DNA from: Pseudomonas sp. Irchel s3f7
GTDB lineage: Bacteria; Pseudomonadota; Gammaproteobacteria; Pseudomonadales; Pseudomonadaceae
NCBI RefSeq assembly: GCF_900187615.1
Contig: NZ_FYDO01000016.1
Coordinates: forward strand, 62,001 to 126,000
Direction: 5' to 3'
Length of the DNA stretch: 64,000 bases
This document shows, piece after piece, positions 32,403 through 41,529 of the stretch. Below the pieces are notes generated by a model. That model was not told the origin of the DNA and searched no databases. It saw only the letters and a program-made list of their open reading frames with translations. The position numbers were made by a program, and so were the translations under genes. Numbering within the stretch: the first letter of the stretch is position 1; each line of letters opens with the position of its first letter.

Positions 32403-33340
32403 AGGTTTCGCTGATCGTCCCGGTGTTCAACGAAGAACAGGCGATCAACCTGTTTTATCAGGCGGTTCGGCGCGGGTTGCAGCTCGGCGACATCGAGGTC
32501 GAAATCGTCTTCATCAACGACGGCAGCACCGACCGAACCGCCGAGCAAGCTGCGGCGCTGGCGAAGGTCGATGATCTGGTGATGCTGATCAACTTCTCGC
32601 GCAACTTCGGCAAGGAGCCTGCGCTGTTCGCCGGTCTGGAATACGCCAGCGGCGATGCGGTGATCCCGATGGACGTCGACCTGCAGGATCCGATCAGCGT
32701 CATCCCGCGGTTGATCGAACAATGGCAGAACGGTGCTGACGTGGTGCTCGCCAAGCGCCGCAGTCGATCCGCCGACGGTTACCTCAGGCGCCACAGTGCG
32801 TCGATTTTCTACCACGTGCTCAACCGCATCGCGTACACCCGCATTGAAGAAAACGTCGGGGATTTCCGGCTCATGGACCGCAAGGTCGTGGACGTGATCC
32901 GCTCGCTGCCCGAGCATCAATTGTTCATGAAGGGCGTGTTGTCGTGGGCCGGGTTCAACACGGCAGTGGTGGAATACGAGCGGGCGGGGCGGGTGGCCGG
33001 CAGCAGCAAGTTCAATGGCTGGAAACTGTGGAACCTGGCGCTGGAAGGCGTGACCTCGTTCAGCACCGTGCCCCTGCGGTTATGGACGTATGTCGGTGGA
33101 GCGGTTTCGATTTTCGCCGTGCTGTACGCGGTGTACATGGTGCTGGACAAGATTTTTTTCGGCAACAGCGTGCCCGGTTACCCGTCGCTGATGACGGCGA
33201 TCCTGTTCCTCGGCGGCGTGCAATTGATCGGTATCGGCATCCTCGGCGAATACATCGGCCGCATCTACATTGAAGCCAAGCACCGGCCGCGCTACGTGGT
33301 CAAAGACATCATCCGTGGTCAAAACCGGGTCGGGCCCTGA
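32399..33340 (+). CDS. gtrB: GtrB-type bactoprenol glucosyltransferase
   Basis: Family 2 glycosyltransferase transferring glucose from UDP-glucose to undecaprenyl phosphate at the cytoplasmic face of the membrane. The 313 residues contain the nucleotide-sugar motifs NDGSTD (40-45) and the DxD in MDVDLQDP (91-98), and two C-terminal membrane helices. ATGA overlap with gtrA and a one-base gap to the third gene show one operon. Confidence 0.9.
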   Translation: MKVSLIVPVFNEEQAINLFYQAVRRGLQLGDIEVEIVFINDGSTDRTAEQAAALAKVDDLVMLINFSRNFGKEPALFAGLEYASGDAVIPMDVDLQDPISVIPRLIEQWQNGADVVLAKRRSRSADGYLRRHSASIFYHVLNRIAYTRIEENVGDFRLMDRKVVDVIRSLPEHQLFMKGVLSWAGFNTAVVEYERAGRVAGSSKFNGWKLWNLALEGVTSFSTVPLRLWTYVGGAVSIFAVLYAVYMVLDKIFFGNSVPGYPSLMTAILFLGGVQLIGIGILGEYIGRIYIEAKHRPRYVVKDIIRGQNRVGP

Positions 33341-33341
33341 C

Positions 33342-34850
33342 ATGGGCCGGTTCAGCGACTTTTTTGTTCGTGAACTGGGGCGGCGCCAGGTCGGGTTGTT
33401 TTTTCTGTTGGCGACCCTGGTGTATGTGTTGCCGTTGATCCTTGCGGACTATCCCTACATCGATGACAACTGGCGCTCGCTGTCTGCGGGCATGGCCTGG
33501 GCGGCGCAAGGACGATTGTTCGCCCAGCTGTTCTACAACGTTCTGACATTCACCGATGCGGCACCGAACATCTTTCCGCTGCCCCTGTTGATCGCCTCAC
33601 TGGCCATGACGGCGGCGCTCACCAGTCTGACCTTTCATTACTTTCGCCAGCCGACCATCGCCTGTTGTCTGGTGCTGTTGCCCCTCTGGTACAACCCGTT
33701 CTTCCTGCAAAACCTGTCTTATCAATACGACGGCGCACCCATGGCGTTGAGTGTTGTGGCGGTGATTTATGCGATTACTTTTCGTCACCCCAGACGCAGC
33801 GTGCAATGGCTGGTGCCGTCCTTCCTGATCGCGCTGGCGCTTGGGCTTTATCAAGTCAGCCTGAATGTGTTTCTGGGTCTGTGTTGCCTGGAGGTATTGC
33901 GCGCTGCCAACGACAAAATGGCCTGGTCGCAATGGCCCGGTCTGATTGGCTGGAAACTGGCACAGATCACCTTGGGCTGGTTGATCTACTGCGTCAGCGC
34001 CTACCTGTTCATGGGCTCAAACCGCACGTTGTTACTGAATTGGGCAGTGCATCCCTGGCTGCAAGTCCACACCAATATCGCCCGGGTGCTGGAAAAGGTT
34101 GTGCTGCTGTTTGACGGCGGATTCGCTTGGGTGTTTGCCGGGCTGGTGTTGTGCGCCACTGCCGGTGCGGTCCGCCTCGGCATGACCGTGGCGCAGCGCG
34201 AAGAGCGCACCAGGAACAAGCTTCTGATCGGTCTGTTGTGTTTGCTGACCGTGCCGGTCGTGGTGCTGTTGGTGTCGGGTGTGGCGCTGTTCTTTCGCGA
34301 CTTCAACGAAGGCGCCCGGACCCTGATGGGTTTTGCGGTGTTGCTGGTGCTGCTGTTCTATCTGAGTTATCTGGCGCTGGCGCCCGTGCATGAGCGATTG
34401 CCGCTGCTGCTGGTTGTGCCGCTATTGGCGATGCTGTCGCTGTCGTTCGCCTATGGGCGTGTGTTGACCGTGCAGAAAACCTTCGCGACCAGTGCCTTGT
34501 TCAACCTTGAACGCGACATCGCCAACCACCCGCCATTGCGCGACGCCAAGCGCATTTACTTGTCGGTGACGTATTCCGATCACTGGTTGACGGGCGCGGC
34601 CGGCTCGTACAAGCAACTGCCGGTGTTGCACTATCTGCTCAACATCGACTTCTACATGCTGGCCGAAAATCTGCCGAAAGTCGGCATCACCAACGTAGTG
34701 GCAGAGAAGGAGCGACGCAACGCGACGCGCGTTGGCTATCAGGGTTATCCGGCGCTGGTGGAGAACCAGTACTACCGGATTTTCCTGATTGGCGATTACG
34801 GTTTCATCGTGATGAAAGAGCCGGCCCCGATCAAATCATTGCGCTGGTGA
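33342..34850 (+). CDS. GtrII-type glucosyl transferase (third gtr gene)
   Basis: Membrane protein of the GtrII/glucosyltransferase-domain family that would attach the flipped glucose to O-antigen or another surface glycan. The ATG at 33342 gives 502 residues with about ten membrane helices, an early acidic motif DYPYIDDNWRSL (typical GT-C loop) and a periplasmic C-terminal tail. The third gene of gtr cassettes is the strain-specific one, so the acceptor cannot be predicted. An open frame from 33270 lies inside gtrB. Confidence 0.85.
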   Translation: MGRFSDFFVRELGRRQVGLFFLLATLVYVLPLILADYPYIDDNWRSLSAGMAWAAQGRLFAQLFYNVLTFTDAAPNIFPLPLLIASLAMTAALTSLTFHYFRQPTIACCLVLLPLWYNPFFLQNLSYQYDGAPMALSVVAVIYAITFRHPRRSVQWLVPSFLIALALGLYQVSLNVFLGLCCLEVLRAANDKMAWSQWPGLIGWKLAQITLGWLIYCVSAYLFMGSNRTLLLNWAVHPWLQVHTNIARVLEKVVLLFDGGFAWVFAGLVLCATAGAVRLGMTVAQREERTRNKLLIGLLCLLTVPVVVLLVSGVALFFRDFNEGARTLMGFAVLLVLLFYLSYLALAPVHERLPLLLVVPLLAMLSLSFAYGRVLTVQKTFATSALFNLERDIANHPPLRDAKRIYLSVTYSDHWLTGAAGSYKQLPVLHYLLNIDFYMLAENLPKVGITNVVAEKERRNATRVGYQGYPALVENQYYRIFLIGDYGFIVMKEPAPIKSLRW

Positions 34851-34868
34851 AACCCGGGGCCGTTCAGC

Positions 34869-36488
34869 TTATGCCGCTTCTACGTCATTGGGCTCGAAGC
34901 TGTCAGCCCGCGCCATCTGCCACATCCGCGAATAGAACTCGCCGCTCACTTCCCCGGTCAGCAATTCACCGGGTTTGAGGAACACGTGCAGCTGCGAGAA
35001 CAACTTGATCTCGGTTGCCGACATGCGTCGAACCAAGTGCTTGGCCGACAGTTGCGAAGGGTGATCGAGGCCGGCGGCGGCGAGCATTTCTGCCAGGGCC
35101 TTGAGGGTGTTGCGGTGAAAACTGAACACCCGCTGAGCCTTGTCCGGCACCACCAGCGCCCGTTGACGCAGATTGTCCTGGGTGGCGACGCCGGTCGGGC
35201 ATTTGTTGGTGTGGCAGCTTTGCGACTGGATGCAGCCGATGGCGAACATGAAGCCGCGTGCGGAGTTGGCCCAGTCGGCACCGATGGCCAGCACACTGGC
35301 AATGTCGAAAGCGCTGACAATCTTGCCGCTGGCACCGAGCTTGATCTTGTCCCGCAGGTTCAGGCCCACCAGCGTGTTGTGCACGAACAGCAGGCCCTCG
35401 CGCATCGGCACGCCGATGTGGTCGGTGAACTCCACGGGGGCGGCGCCGGTGCCGCCTTCCTTGCCGTCGACGACGATGAAGTCCGGAAGGATGCCCGTCT
35501 CCAGCATGGCCTTGGCAATGCCCATGAACTCCCACGGATGGCCGAGGCAGAACTTGAAGCCCACCGGTTTGCCGCCGGACAGTTCGCGCAGTTGCTGAAT
35601 GAAATGCATCATTTCGACAGGCGTGGAAAACGCGCTGTGCCGCGACGGTGACACGCAGTCTTCGCCCATGAGAATGCCGCGGGTGTCGGCGATTTCCCGG
35701 GTGACCTTGTGCTTGGGCAGGATGCCGCCGTGGCCAGGTTTGGCACCCTGGCTCATCTTGATTTCAATCATCCGCACCTGAGGCGTTTGCGCCTGTGCGG
35801 CGAAGCGTTCCGGATCGAAACGGCCGTCGGCAGTGCGACAGCCGAAGTAGCCGCTGCCCAGTTCCCAGGTCAGGTCGCCACCGTGCTCGCGGTGATAAGG
35901 GCTGATGCTGCCCTCGCCGGTGTCATGGGCGAAGTTGCCGAGCTTGGCGCCCTGGTTCAACGCGCGAATCGCGTTGGCACTGAGCGAGCCGAAACTCATG
36001 GCCGAGATGTTGAACACCGACGCCGAGTACGGCTGTGTGCATTGCGGGCCGCCGACGGTGACCCGGAAACTGCTTGGGTCGCTCAACGGTGCCGGGCGCA
36101 TGGAGTGGCCGATGAACTCGAAGCCCGACTGATACACATCAATCAGCGTGCCGAAGGGTTTGTCGGCGGTTTCGTTCTTGGCTCGGGAATAGACCAGCGA
36201 GCGCTGCGCCCGGGAGAAGGGCAGAGCATCACTGTCGGATTCGAGCAGGTACTGGCGAATCTCCGGGCGGATGCCTTCGACCAGATAGCGGATATTGCCC
36301 AGGATCGGATAGTTGCGGCGCACCGCGTGGGGGCTTTGCAGCAGGTCGAACAGGCCGACGAGGCTGAGAACAGCGGTGACGGCAGTGATCGGCCAGAGCC
36401 AGTCATGTTCAAGAAAGGGCAGGCTGGCGAGGGTGAAAATGACGCACGCGGCAAAGAAGGCGTAGCGGCTCAGGAGTGACAGGCTCAT
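34869..36488 (-). CDS. FMN-binding glutamate synthase family protein
   Basis: Stand-alone version of the FMN/iron-sulphur synthase domain of glutamate synthase with N-terminal membrane anchors (two helices in residues 8-50). The 539 residues show the FMN-barrel signatures GAKPGHGGILPKHKV and VDGKEGGTGAAP, and the cysteine cluster GCIQSQSCHTNKCPTG for a 3Fe-4S centre. It lacks the glutaminase domain, so true glutamate synthesis is unlikely without a partner; the substrate is unknown. Single gene, convergent with the gtr operon. Confidence 0.9.
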   Translation of the reverse strand: MSLSLLSRYAFFAACVIFTLASLPFLEHDWLWPITAVTAVLSLVGLFDLLQSPHAVRRNYPILGNIRYLVEGIRPEIRQYLLESDSDALPFSRAQRSLVYSRAKNETADKPFGTLIDVYQSGFEFIGHSMRPAPLSDPSSFRVTVGGPQCTQPYSASVFNISAMSFGSLSANAIRALNQGAKLGNFAHDTGEGSISPYHREHGGDLTWELGSGYFGCRTADGRFDPERFAAQAQTPQVRMIEIKMSQGAKPGHGGILPKHKVTREIADTRGILMGEDCVSPSRHSAFSTPVEMMHFIQQLRELSGGKPVGFKFCLGHPWEFMGIAKAMLETGILPDFIVVDGKEGGTGAAPVEFTDHIGVPMREGLLFVHNTLVGLNLRDKIKLGASGKIVSAFDIASVLAIGADWANSARGFMFAIGCIQSQSCHTNKCPTGVATQDNLRQRALVVPDKAQRVFSFHRNTLKALAEMLAAAGLDHPSQLSAKHLVRRMSATEIKLFSQLHVFLKPGELLTGEVSGEFYSRMWQMARADSFEPNDVEAA

Positions 36489-36520
36489 ACGGTTTCCTTG
36501 GGTTCGGACTTATCAGTGAC

Positions 36521-36612
36521 CTGTGGGAGCGAGCTTTCTTGCGGTGAGGGAGTGTCAGTCGACGTCATTGTTACTGAACCACCGCTTTCGCGAGCAAGCT
36601 TGCTCCTGCAGG
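36521..36612. repeat. Degenerate paired REP
   Basis: Cores GTGGGAGCGAGCTTTCTTGC and CGCGAGCAAGCTTGCTCCTG, inverted. The left copy is decayed. Confidence 0.7.
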
Positions 36613-36750
36613 AAAGCACTTCAATGTTATGTCAGGATTTAGTGCCCCGAGGAAACCTAAACAATGTGAAGGTCTGTGATGAGGCCGTTCGCTTTGCTCG
36701 CGGGCGGCGGACATGTGATCCTTGCCGTTTTGAGTCTAAGGCCTTTTTCC

Positions 36751-37185
36751 ATGTCGACGTTTCCTGAGCAGTCCACTGGACTTATCCGCATTGCCGCCGC
36801 CCTGTTGATCGGTCCCGATGGCCGAACCCTGTTGGTGCGCAAGCGCGGTACGCAGGCGTTCATGCAGCCGGGTGGCAAGATCGAAGCCCATGAGTTGCCG
36901 GTTCACGCACTGGCCCGGGAGCTGGAAGAAGAGCTGGGTCTGGAGATTGATCCGGCGCAGGCCACTTTCCTCGGACAGTTCTCGGCCCCCGCCGCCAATG
37001 AGCCAGGATTTGTCGTTCAGGCAGAGATCTTTCAACTGACCATCGATGCAAGCGTCACCCCGGCGGCGGAAATCGAAGAGGTGATCTGGATCGACCCGGC
37101 CAGCGACGGTGGTGTCACGCTGGCGCCATTGACACGGGACCTGATTCTGCCGTTTTATCGAGCTTCGCTGACCGCGATCGCCTGA
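36751..37185 (+). CDS. NUDIX hydrolase
   Basis: Cytoplasmic Mg-dependent nucleoside-diphosphate-X hydrolase. The 144-residue protein has an intact Nudix box at residues 42-64 (G-x5-E-x7-REL-EEELGL). The substrate cannot be predicted. The ATG at 36751 is preferred to an upstream frame from 36676 because the conserved strand begins at LIRIAAALLIGPDGR. It precedes a LysE-type exporter gene by 22 bases and may be co-transcribed. Confidence 0.88.
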   Translation: MSTFPEQSTGLIRIAAALLIGPDGRTLLVRKRGTQAFMQPGGKIEAHELPVHALARELEEELGLEIDPAQATFLGQFSAPAANEPGFVVQAEIFQLTIDASVTPAAEIEEVIWIDPASDGGVTLAPLTRDLILPFYRASLTAIA

Positions 37186-37207
37186 CCATCCACGCCAAGG
37201 AACCGCC

Positions 37208-37846
37208 ATGATTCCGCTTCAGGACTTGCTGATCTTCGCTGCTGCCGCACTGCTGATGGTGCTCACGCCGGGGCCGAACATGATCTACCTGATCTCCCGT
37301 TCGATCTGCCAGGGACGCAAGGCCGGGGTGATTTCGTTGCTGGGTGTGGTGGCGGGATTCTTCGTACATCTGTTCGCTGCCGCGGCCGGTTTGACGGCGG
37401 TGTTCCTGGCGGTGCCGATGGCGTATGAAGTGTTGAAGTGGGCTGGCGCGCTTTACCTGTTGTGGCTGGCCTGGCAGGCCGTCAAACCCGGCGCGCGTTC
37501 GCCGTTCGAGGCGCAACAGTTACCGCCGGACTCCTCGCGCAAACTGATCACCATGGGGTTTCTGACCAGCGCGTTGAACCCGAAAATCGCGGTGTTCTAT
37601 CTTTCGATATTTCCGCAGTTCATCTCGCCTGAACACGGTTCGGTGTTCAGCCAGAGCATCATCCTGGGCCTGACCCAGATCAGCGTCAGTTTCAGCGTTA
37701 ATCTGCTGATCGCGGTGTTTGCCGCGGGCATTGCTTCGTGGTTCGTCAACAACCCGACCTGGCTGGCGATGCAGCGTTACCTCATGGGTTTTGTGCTGTC
37801 GGCGCTGGCGGTACGCCTGATGCTTGAGCAAAAACGCATGGCCTGA
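37208..37846 (+). CDS. LysE/RhtB-family amino acid exporter
   Basis: Inner-membrane exporter of about six helices. The 212 residues contain the family motif LMVLTPGPNMIYLISRSICQG near residue 17 and FLTSALNPKIAVFYLSIFPQF near 115. AAGGAA lies 7 bases before the ATG. The exported amino acid is not predictable. Confidence 0.9.
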   Translation: MIPLQDLLIFAAAALLMVLTPGPNMIYLISRSICQGRKAGVISLLGVVAGFFVHLFAAAAGLTAVFLAVPMAYEVLKWAGALYLLWLAWQAVKPGARSPFEAQQLPPDSSRKLITMGFLTSALNPKIAVFYLSIFPQFISPEHGSVFSQSIILGLTQISVSFSVNLLIAVFAAGIASWFVNNPTWLAMQRYLMGFVLSALAVRLMLEQKRMA

Positions 37847-37860
37847 CCCGACACAATCCC

Positions 37861-37953
37861 CTGTAGGAGCGAGCTTGCTCGCGATGGCGGTGTGTCAGTC
37901 AGTGAAGAGGTTGAATGTCAGACCGCTATCGCGAGCAAGCTCGCTCCTACAGG
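37861..37953. repeat. Paired REP (BIME), GAGCTTGCTCGCGA type
   Basis: Inverted cores GTAGGAGCGAGCTTGCTCGC and complement between the convergent LysE and metR genes. Confidence 0.88.
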
Positions 37954-37966
37954 GGGATGTATTGCT

Positions 37967-38884
37967 TTAACGAACGGCGCTGACACCATCGAGTGTCGAA
38001 AACGATGTGTCCTTGGCCGTCAGCAGGAAGTCGCGCATGTACGGCGCATCCAGCATGTCGGCGCGGATCCCCGCATACAGCGTCGCAAACAAGCCTTTCT
38101 CGCCCAGCCGCTTGGCCTTCACGTAACCCCGTGAACTGTATTCATGCAGCGCCCAATGGGGCATGCCGCACACGCCGCGACCGCTGGCCACCAACTGCAT
38201 CATCATCACCGTCAGTTCCGAAGTGCGGACCTGGGCCGGTTCGATGTCGGCCGGCTCCAGGAAGCGGGTGAAGATATCCAGGCGATCCCGTTCTACCGGG
38301 TAAGTGATCAAGGTCTCGGTGAGCAAATCTTCGGGAACGATGTAGGCCTTGCTCGCCAATTTGTGTTGGTTGGCCACCGCGAGCATCGCTTCATAGGTGA
38401 ACAGTGGCACATAGGTAATGCCAACCAGATCCACCGGGTCGGACGTCACCACAAGGTCCAGATCACCCCGGGCCAGGGCCGGCAGCGGCGCGAAAGAGAA
38501 GCCCGACGCCAGGTCCAGTTCGACTTCCGGCCAGGCATCGCGGAACTGGTCGATGGTCGGCATCAGCCATTGGAAGCAACTGTGGCATTCGATGGCCATG
38601 TGCAGGCGCCCGGCAGTGCCGCCAGCCAATCGGCTGATGTCGCGCTCGGCCGCTCGCAGCAGCGGCAGGGTGGCATCGGCCAGTTGCAGCAGACGCAAAC
38701 CGGCGCTGGTGAAACGCACCGGTTTGGTCTTGCGCACAAACAGCTGCATGCCCATGCGCTCTTCCAGTTCCTTGAACTGGTGGGACAGGGCCGACTGCGT
38801 CAGGTGCAGGCGGTCGGCGGCGTCCACCAGGCTGTCGGCTTCGCGCAAGGCGTGCAGGGTCTTGAGGTGACGGATTTCAAGCAC
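37967..38884 (-). CDS. metR: LysR-type regulator MetR
   Basis: Activator of methionine biosynthesis genes, using homocysteine as co-inducer in the family. From a GTG at 38884 it has 305 residues starting VLEIRHLKTLHALREA, with the helix-turn-helix AADRLHLTQSALSHQFKELE near residues 20-40, as in MetR. GGAG lies 7 bases ahead of the GTG. The nearest ATG is out of frame, and a much longer frame reaching 40258 is only antisense to metE. It is divergent from metE, the expected target. Confidence 0.92.
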   Translation of the reverse strand: MLEIRHLKTLHALREADSLVDAADRLHLTQSALSHQFKELEERMGMQLFVRKTKPVRFTSAGLRLLQLADATLPLLRAAERDISRLAGGTAGRLHMAIECHSCFQWLMPTIDQFRDAWPEVELDLASGFSFAPLPALARGDLDLVVTSDPVDLVGITYVPLFTYEAMLAVANQHKLASKAYIVPEDLLTETLITYPVERDRLDIFTRFLEPADIEPAQVRTSELTVMMMQLVASGRGVCGMPHWALHEYSSRGYVKAKRLGEKGLFATLYAGIRADMLDAPYMRDFLLTAKDTSFSTLDGVSAVR

Positions 38885-38912
38885 CGGGAAGCTCCATGAG
38901 GAAAACTTGTGA

Positions 38913-38930
38913 TCAACACGAAAAGGTTGA
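38913..38930. promoter_or_regulatory. Candidate MetR operator
   Basis: Inverted repeat TCAAC-N8-GTTGA lies in the 108-base gap between divergent metR and metE. Its size fits a LysR-type site, although it does not match the enterobacterial TGAA-N5-TTCA consensus exactly. Confidence 0.45.
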
Positions 38931-38992
38931 GTTTGTCTCATGTTGGGTTGGCTGTCGACAATAGCGCCATCTTTTACAGGGAGCATCTCACC

Positions 38993-41305
38993 ATGGCTTT
39001 GGCCCACACCCTTGGTTTCCCGCGCATCGGCGCCGACCGTGAACTGAAAAAAGCCCTCGAAGCTTACTGGAAGGGCGACATTGATCAGGACAGCCTGAAT
39101 CGCGTCGGCCGCCAACTGCGCGCCATGCACTGGCAATTGCAGAAGGGGGCCGGCATCGACCTGTTGCCGGTGGGTGACTTTGCCTGGTACGACCAGGTGC
39201 TGACCCATTCGCTGACGTTCGGCGTAATCCCCGAGCGTTTCGACAACACTAAAGATGCCGATGGCCGTCCGACCCTCGCCACCCTGTTCGCCATGGCCCG
39301 TGGCGCCACATCGACTTGCTGCGGTGGCGAACACGGCACAGCGCAATATGCACAAGAGCTGACCAAGTGGTTCGACACCAACTACCACTACCTGGTCCCG
39401 GAGTTCAGCGCTGACCAGCAATTCAAACTGAGCTGGGAACAACTGTTCGACGAAGTCGACGAAGCCAAAGCCTTGGGCCATAACGTCAAGCCGGTGATCA
39501 TCGGTCCATTGACCTATCTGTGGCTGGGCAAGGCCAAGGGCAACGATTTCGACAAACTCGACCTGCTCGAACACCTGCTGCCGGTGTACAACGAAATCCT
39601 CAATCGCCTCGCTGCACAAGGCGTGGAATGGGTGCAAATCGACGAGCCGATCCTGACCCTCGACCTGCCGCAAGCGTGGAAAAGTGCGTTCGAACGCGCT
39701 TATCACATCCTTCAGTATTCGCCGCTGAAAAAACTCGTGGCGACCTACTTCAGTGGCCTGGAAGACAACCTCGGCCTGGCCGTGAGCCTGCCGGTGCAAG
39801 GCCTGCACATCGACGCGGTGCGTGCGCCGGATCAACTCGGCCAGGTGCTTGATCGCCTGCCGACCTACAAGATTCTTTCGGTGGGTTTGGTCAACGGCCG
39901 CAACGTCTGGCGTTGTGAACTGGAGCAAGCGCTGGCGCAACTGCAACCGGCTCAGGAGCGGTTTGGCGACAACCTGTGGGTCAGCAGTTCCTGTTCGCTG
40001 CTGCACAGCCCGGTGGATCTGCGCCGTGAAGATCAACTCGATCCGGAACTGAAAAGCTGGTTGGCGTTTGCGGTGCAGAAGTGTGGCGAAATTGCCGTGT
40101 TGCGCGATGCGCTGAACGATCCGCAAGCCGCCCATGTTCAGAAAGCGTTGTCTGAAAGCCGCGCCATCCAGGCCAGCCGCGCGCAGTCGCCGCGTATCCA
40201 CAAAGCCCAGGTGCAAGCGCGGATCAAGGCGATCAGCACCAGGGACAGCCAGCGTCAATCGCCCTTCGCCCAGCGCATCGAACAGCAGCGTGCGCGCTTG
40301 AAATTACCCGCGTTCCCGACGACCACCATTGGCTCGTTTCCACAGACGGGCTCGATCCGTCTCGCCCGTCAGGCGTTCAAGCAAGGCAGGTTGTCGGCCA
40401 ACGACTACAACGACGCCATGCGCCACGAAATTCGCCACGCCGTGCAGATCCAGGAGCGCCTGGGGCTGGACGTGCTGGTACACGGTGAAGCCGAACGCAA
40501 CGACATGGTCGAGTACTTCGCCGAGCAACTGGACGGCTATCTGTTTACCCGTTTCGGCTGGGTGCAGAGCTACGGTTCGCGCTGCGTCAAACCGGCGATC
40601 ATCTACGGTGACCTGAGCCGTCCGAAGGCCATGACCGTCGACTGGATCACTTACGCCCAGCAGCAGACCGGCAAGGTCATGAAAGGCATGCTCACCGGTC
40701 CCGTGACCATGCTGATGTGGTCGTTCCCCCGTGAAGATGTGTCGCGCAAAATCCAGGCGCAGCAATTGGCCTTGGCCCTGCGCGACGAAGTGCTGGACCT
40801 GGAAAACGCCGGGATCAAGGTCGTGCAGATCGATGAGGCGGCGTTCCGCGAAGGCCTGCCGTTGCGTCGGGCGCAATGGCAGGCATATCTGGATTGGGCC
40901 GTGGAAGCGTTCCGCCTGAGCGCCAGCGGTGTGCGTGACGAAACCCAGATCCACACCCACATGTGCTACAGCGAATTCAACGATGTGATCAAGGCCATCG
41001 CCGACATGGACGCCGACGTGATTACCATCGAAACCTCGCGTTCGGACATGGAACTGCTGGAAGCCTTTAAAGCGTTCGACTACCCGAATGACATCGGTCC
41101 GGGCGTCTATGACATCCACTCGCCGCGGGTGCCGGACACGGCCGAGATGGTCAAGTTGATGAGCAAAGCGGTGAAGCGTATTCCCGCTGAGCGCTTGTGG
41201 GTCAACCCCGACTGCGGTCTGAAAACCCGCGCCTGGCCGGAAACGGAGGCGGCGCTGGTGAACATGGTGGCAGCGGCGCGGCAGTTGCGTAGTCAGTTGG
41301 CTTGA
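38993..41305 (+). CDS. metE: Cobalamin-independent methionine synthase MetE
   Basis: Transfers the methyl group of 5-methyltetrahydropteroyltriglutamate to homocysteine. The 770 residues start ALAHTLGFPRIGADRELKKALE, and the C-terminal zinc site is visible as HTHMCYSEF and NPDCGLKTR. GGGAG sits about 10 bases before the ATG at 38993, which is chosen over an open frame from 38909 that covers the operator region. Divergent from metR. Confidence 0.96.
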   Translation: MALAHTLGFPRIGADRELKKALEAYWKGDIDQDSLNRVGRQLRAMHWQLQKGAGIDLLPVGDFAWYDQVLTHSLTFGVIPERFDNTKDADGRPTLATLFAMARGATSTCCGGEHGTAQYAQELTKWFDTNYHYLVPEFSADQQFKLSWEQLFDEVDEAKALGHNVKPVIIGPLTYLWLGKAKGNDFDKLDLLEHLLPVYNEILNRLAAQGVEWVQIDEPILTLDLPQAWKSAFERAYHILQYSPLKKLVATYFSGLEDNLGLAVSLPVQGLHIDAVRAPDQLGQVLDRLPTYKILSVGLVNGRNVWRCELEQALAQLQPAQERFGDNLWVSSSCSLLHSPVDLRREDQLDPELKSWLAFAVQKCGEIAVLRDALNDPQAAHVQKALSESRAIQASRAQSPRIHKAQVQARIKAISTRDSQRQSPFAQRIEQQRARLKLPAFPTTTIGSFPQTGSIRLARQAFKQGRLSANDYNDAMRHEIRHAVQIQERLGLDVLVHGEAERNDMVEYFAEQLDGYLFTRFGWVQSYGSRCVKPAIIYGDLSRPKAMTVDWITYAQQQTGKVMKGMLTGPVTMLMWSFPREDVSRKIQAQQLALALRDEVLDLENAGIKVVQIDEAAFREGLPLRRAQWQAYLDWAVEAFRLSASGVRDETQIHTHMCYSEFNDVIKAIADMDADVITIETSRSDMELLEAFKAFDYPNDIGPGVYDIHSPRVPDTAEMVKLMSKAVKRIPAERLWVNPDCGLKTRAWPETEAALVNMVAAARQLRSQLA

Positions 41306-41308
41306 GGA

Positions 41309-41402
41309 CGCCATCGCGAGCAAGCTTGCTCCTACGATTTAACGGCGTGTGCCAGAGCCTGTGGGAGCGAGCCTGCTCCGGGCGGCGTTCCGACGATGAG
41401 CG
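41309..41402. repeat. Two decayed REP copies
   Basis: A copy GCCATCGCGAGCAAGCTTGC at 41310-41335 and a degenerate GTGGGAGCGAGCCTGCTCCG at about 41360-41380 lie downstream of metE. Confidence 0.7.
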
Positions 41403-41435
41403 ATAACGCGGTCTTAAAAAATGACCGCCCGGCAC

Positions 41436-41464
41436 TCTTCATCAAACTGTCATGGAACTGTGGC
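41436..41464 (+). promoter_or_regulatory. Candidate Pho box
   Basis: CTGTCAT-GGAA-CTGTGGC at 41447-41464 matches the PhoB consensus of two CTGTCAT-type heptamers separated by four bases (7/7 and 5/7). A third, weaker unit (TCTTCAT-CAAA) precedes it. It lies 66 bases ahead of the hydrolase ATG. Confidence 0.45.
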
Positions 41465-41529
41465 AGCGCGCTTGAACAAACATCATCAGACTCGCGCTCT
41501 ACTGGGGTTCTGCGTTTCGGTGTTTTGTC

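Noticed and set aside
37967..40258. 763-residue fused frame including metR
   Set aside because: The first 458 codons are antisense to metE; metR begins at the GTG at 38884.
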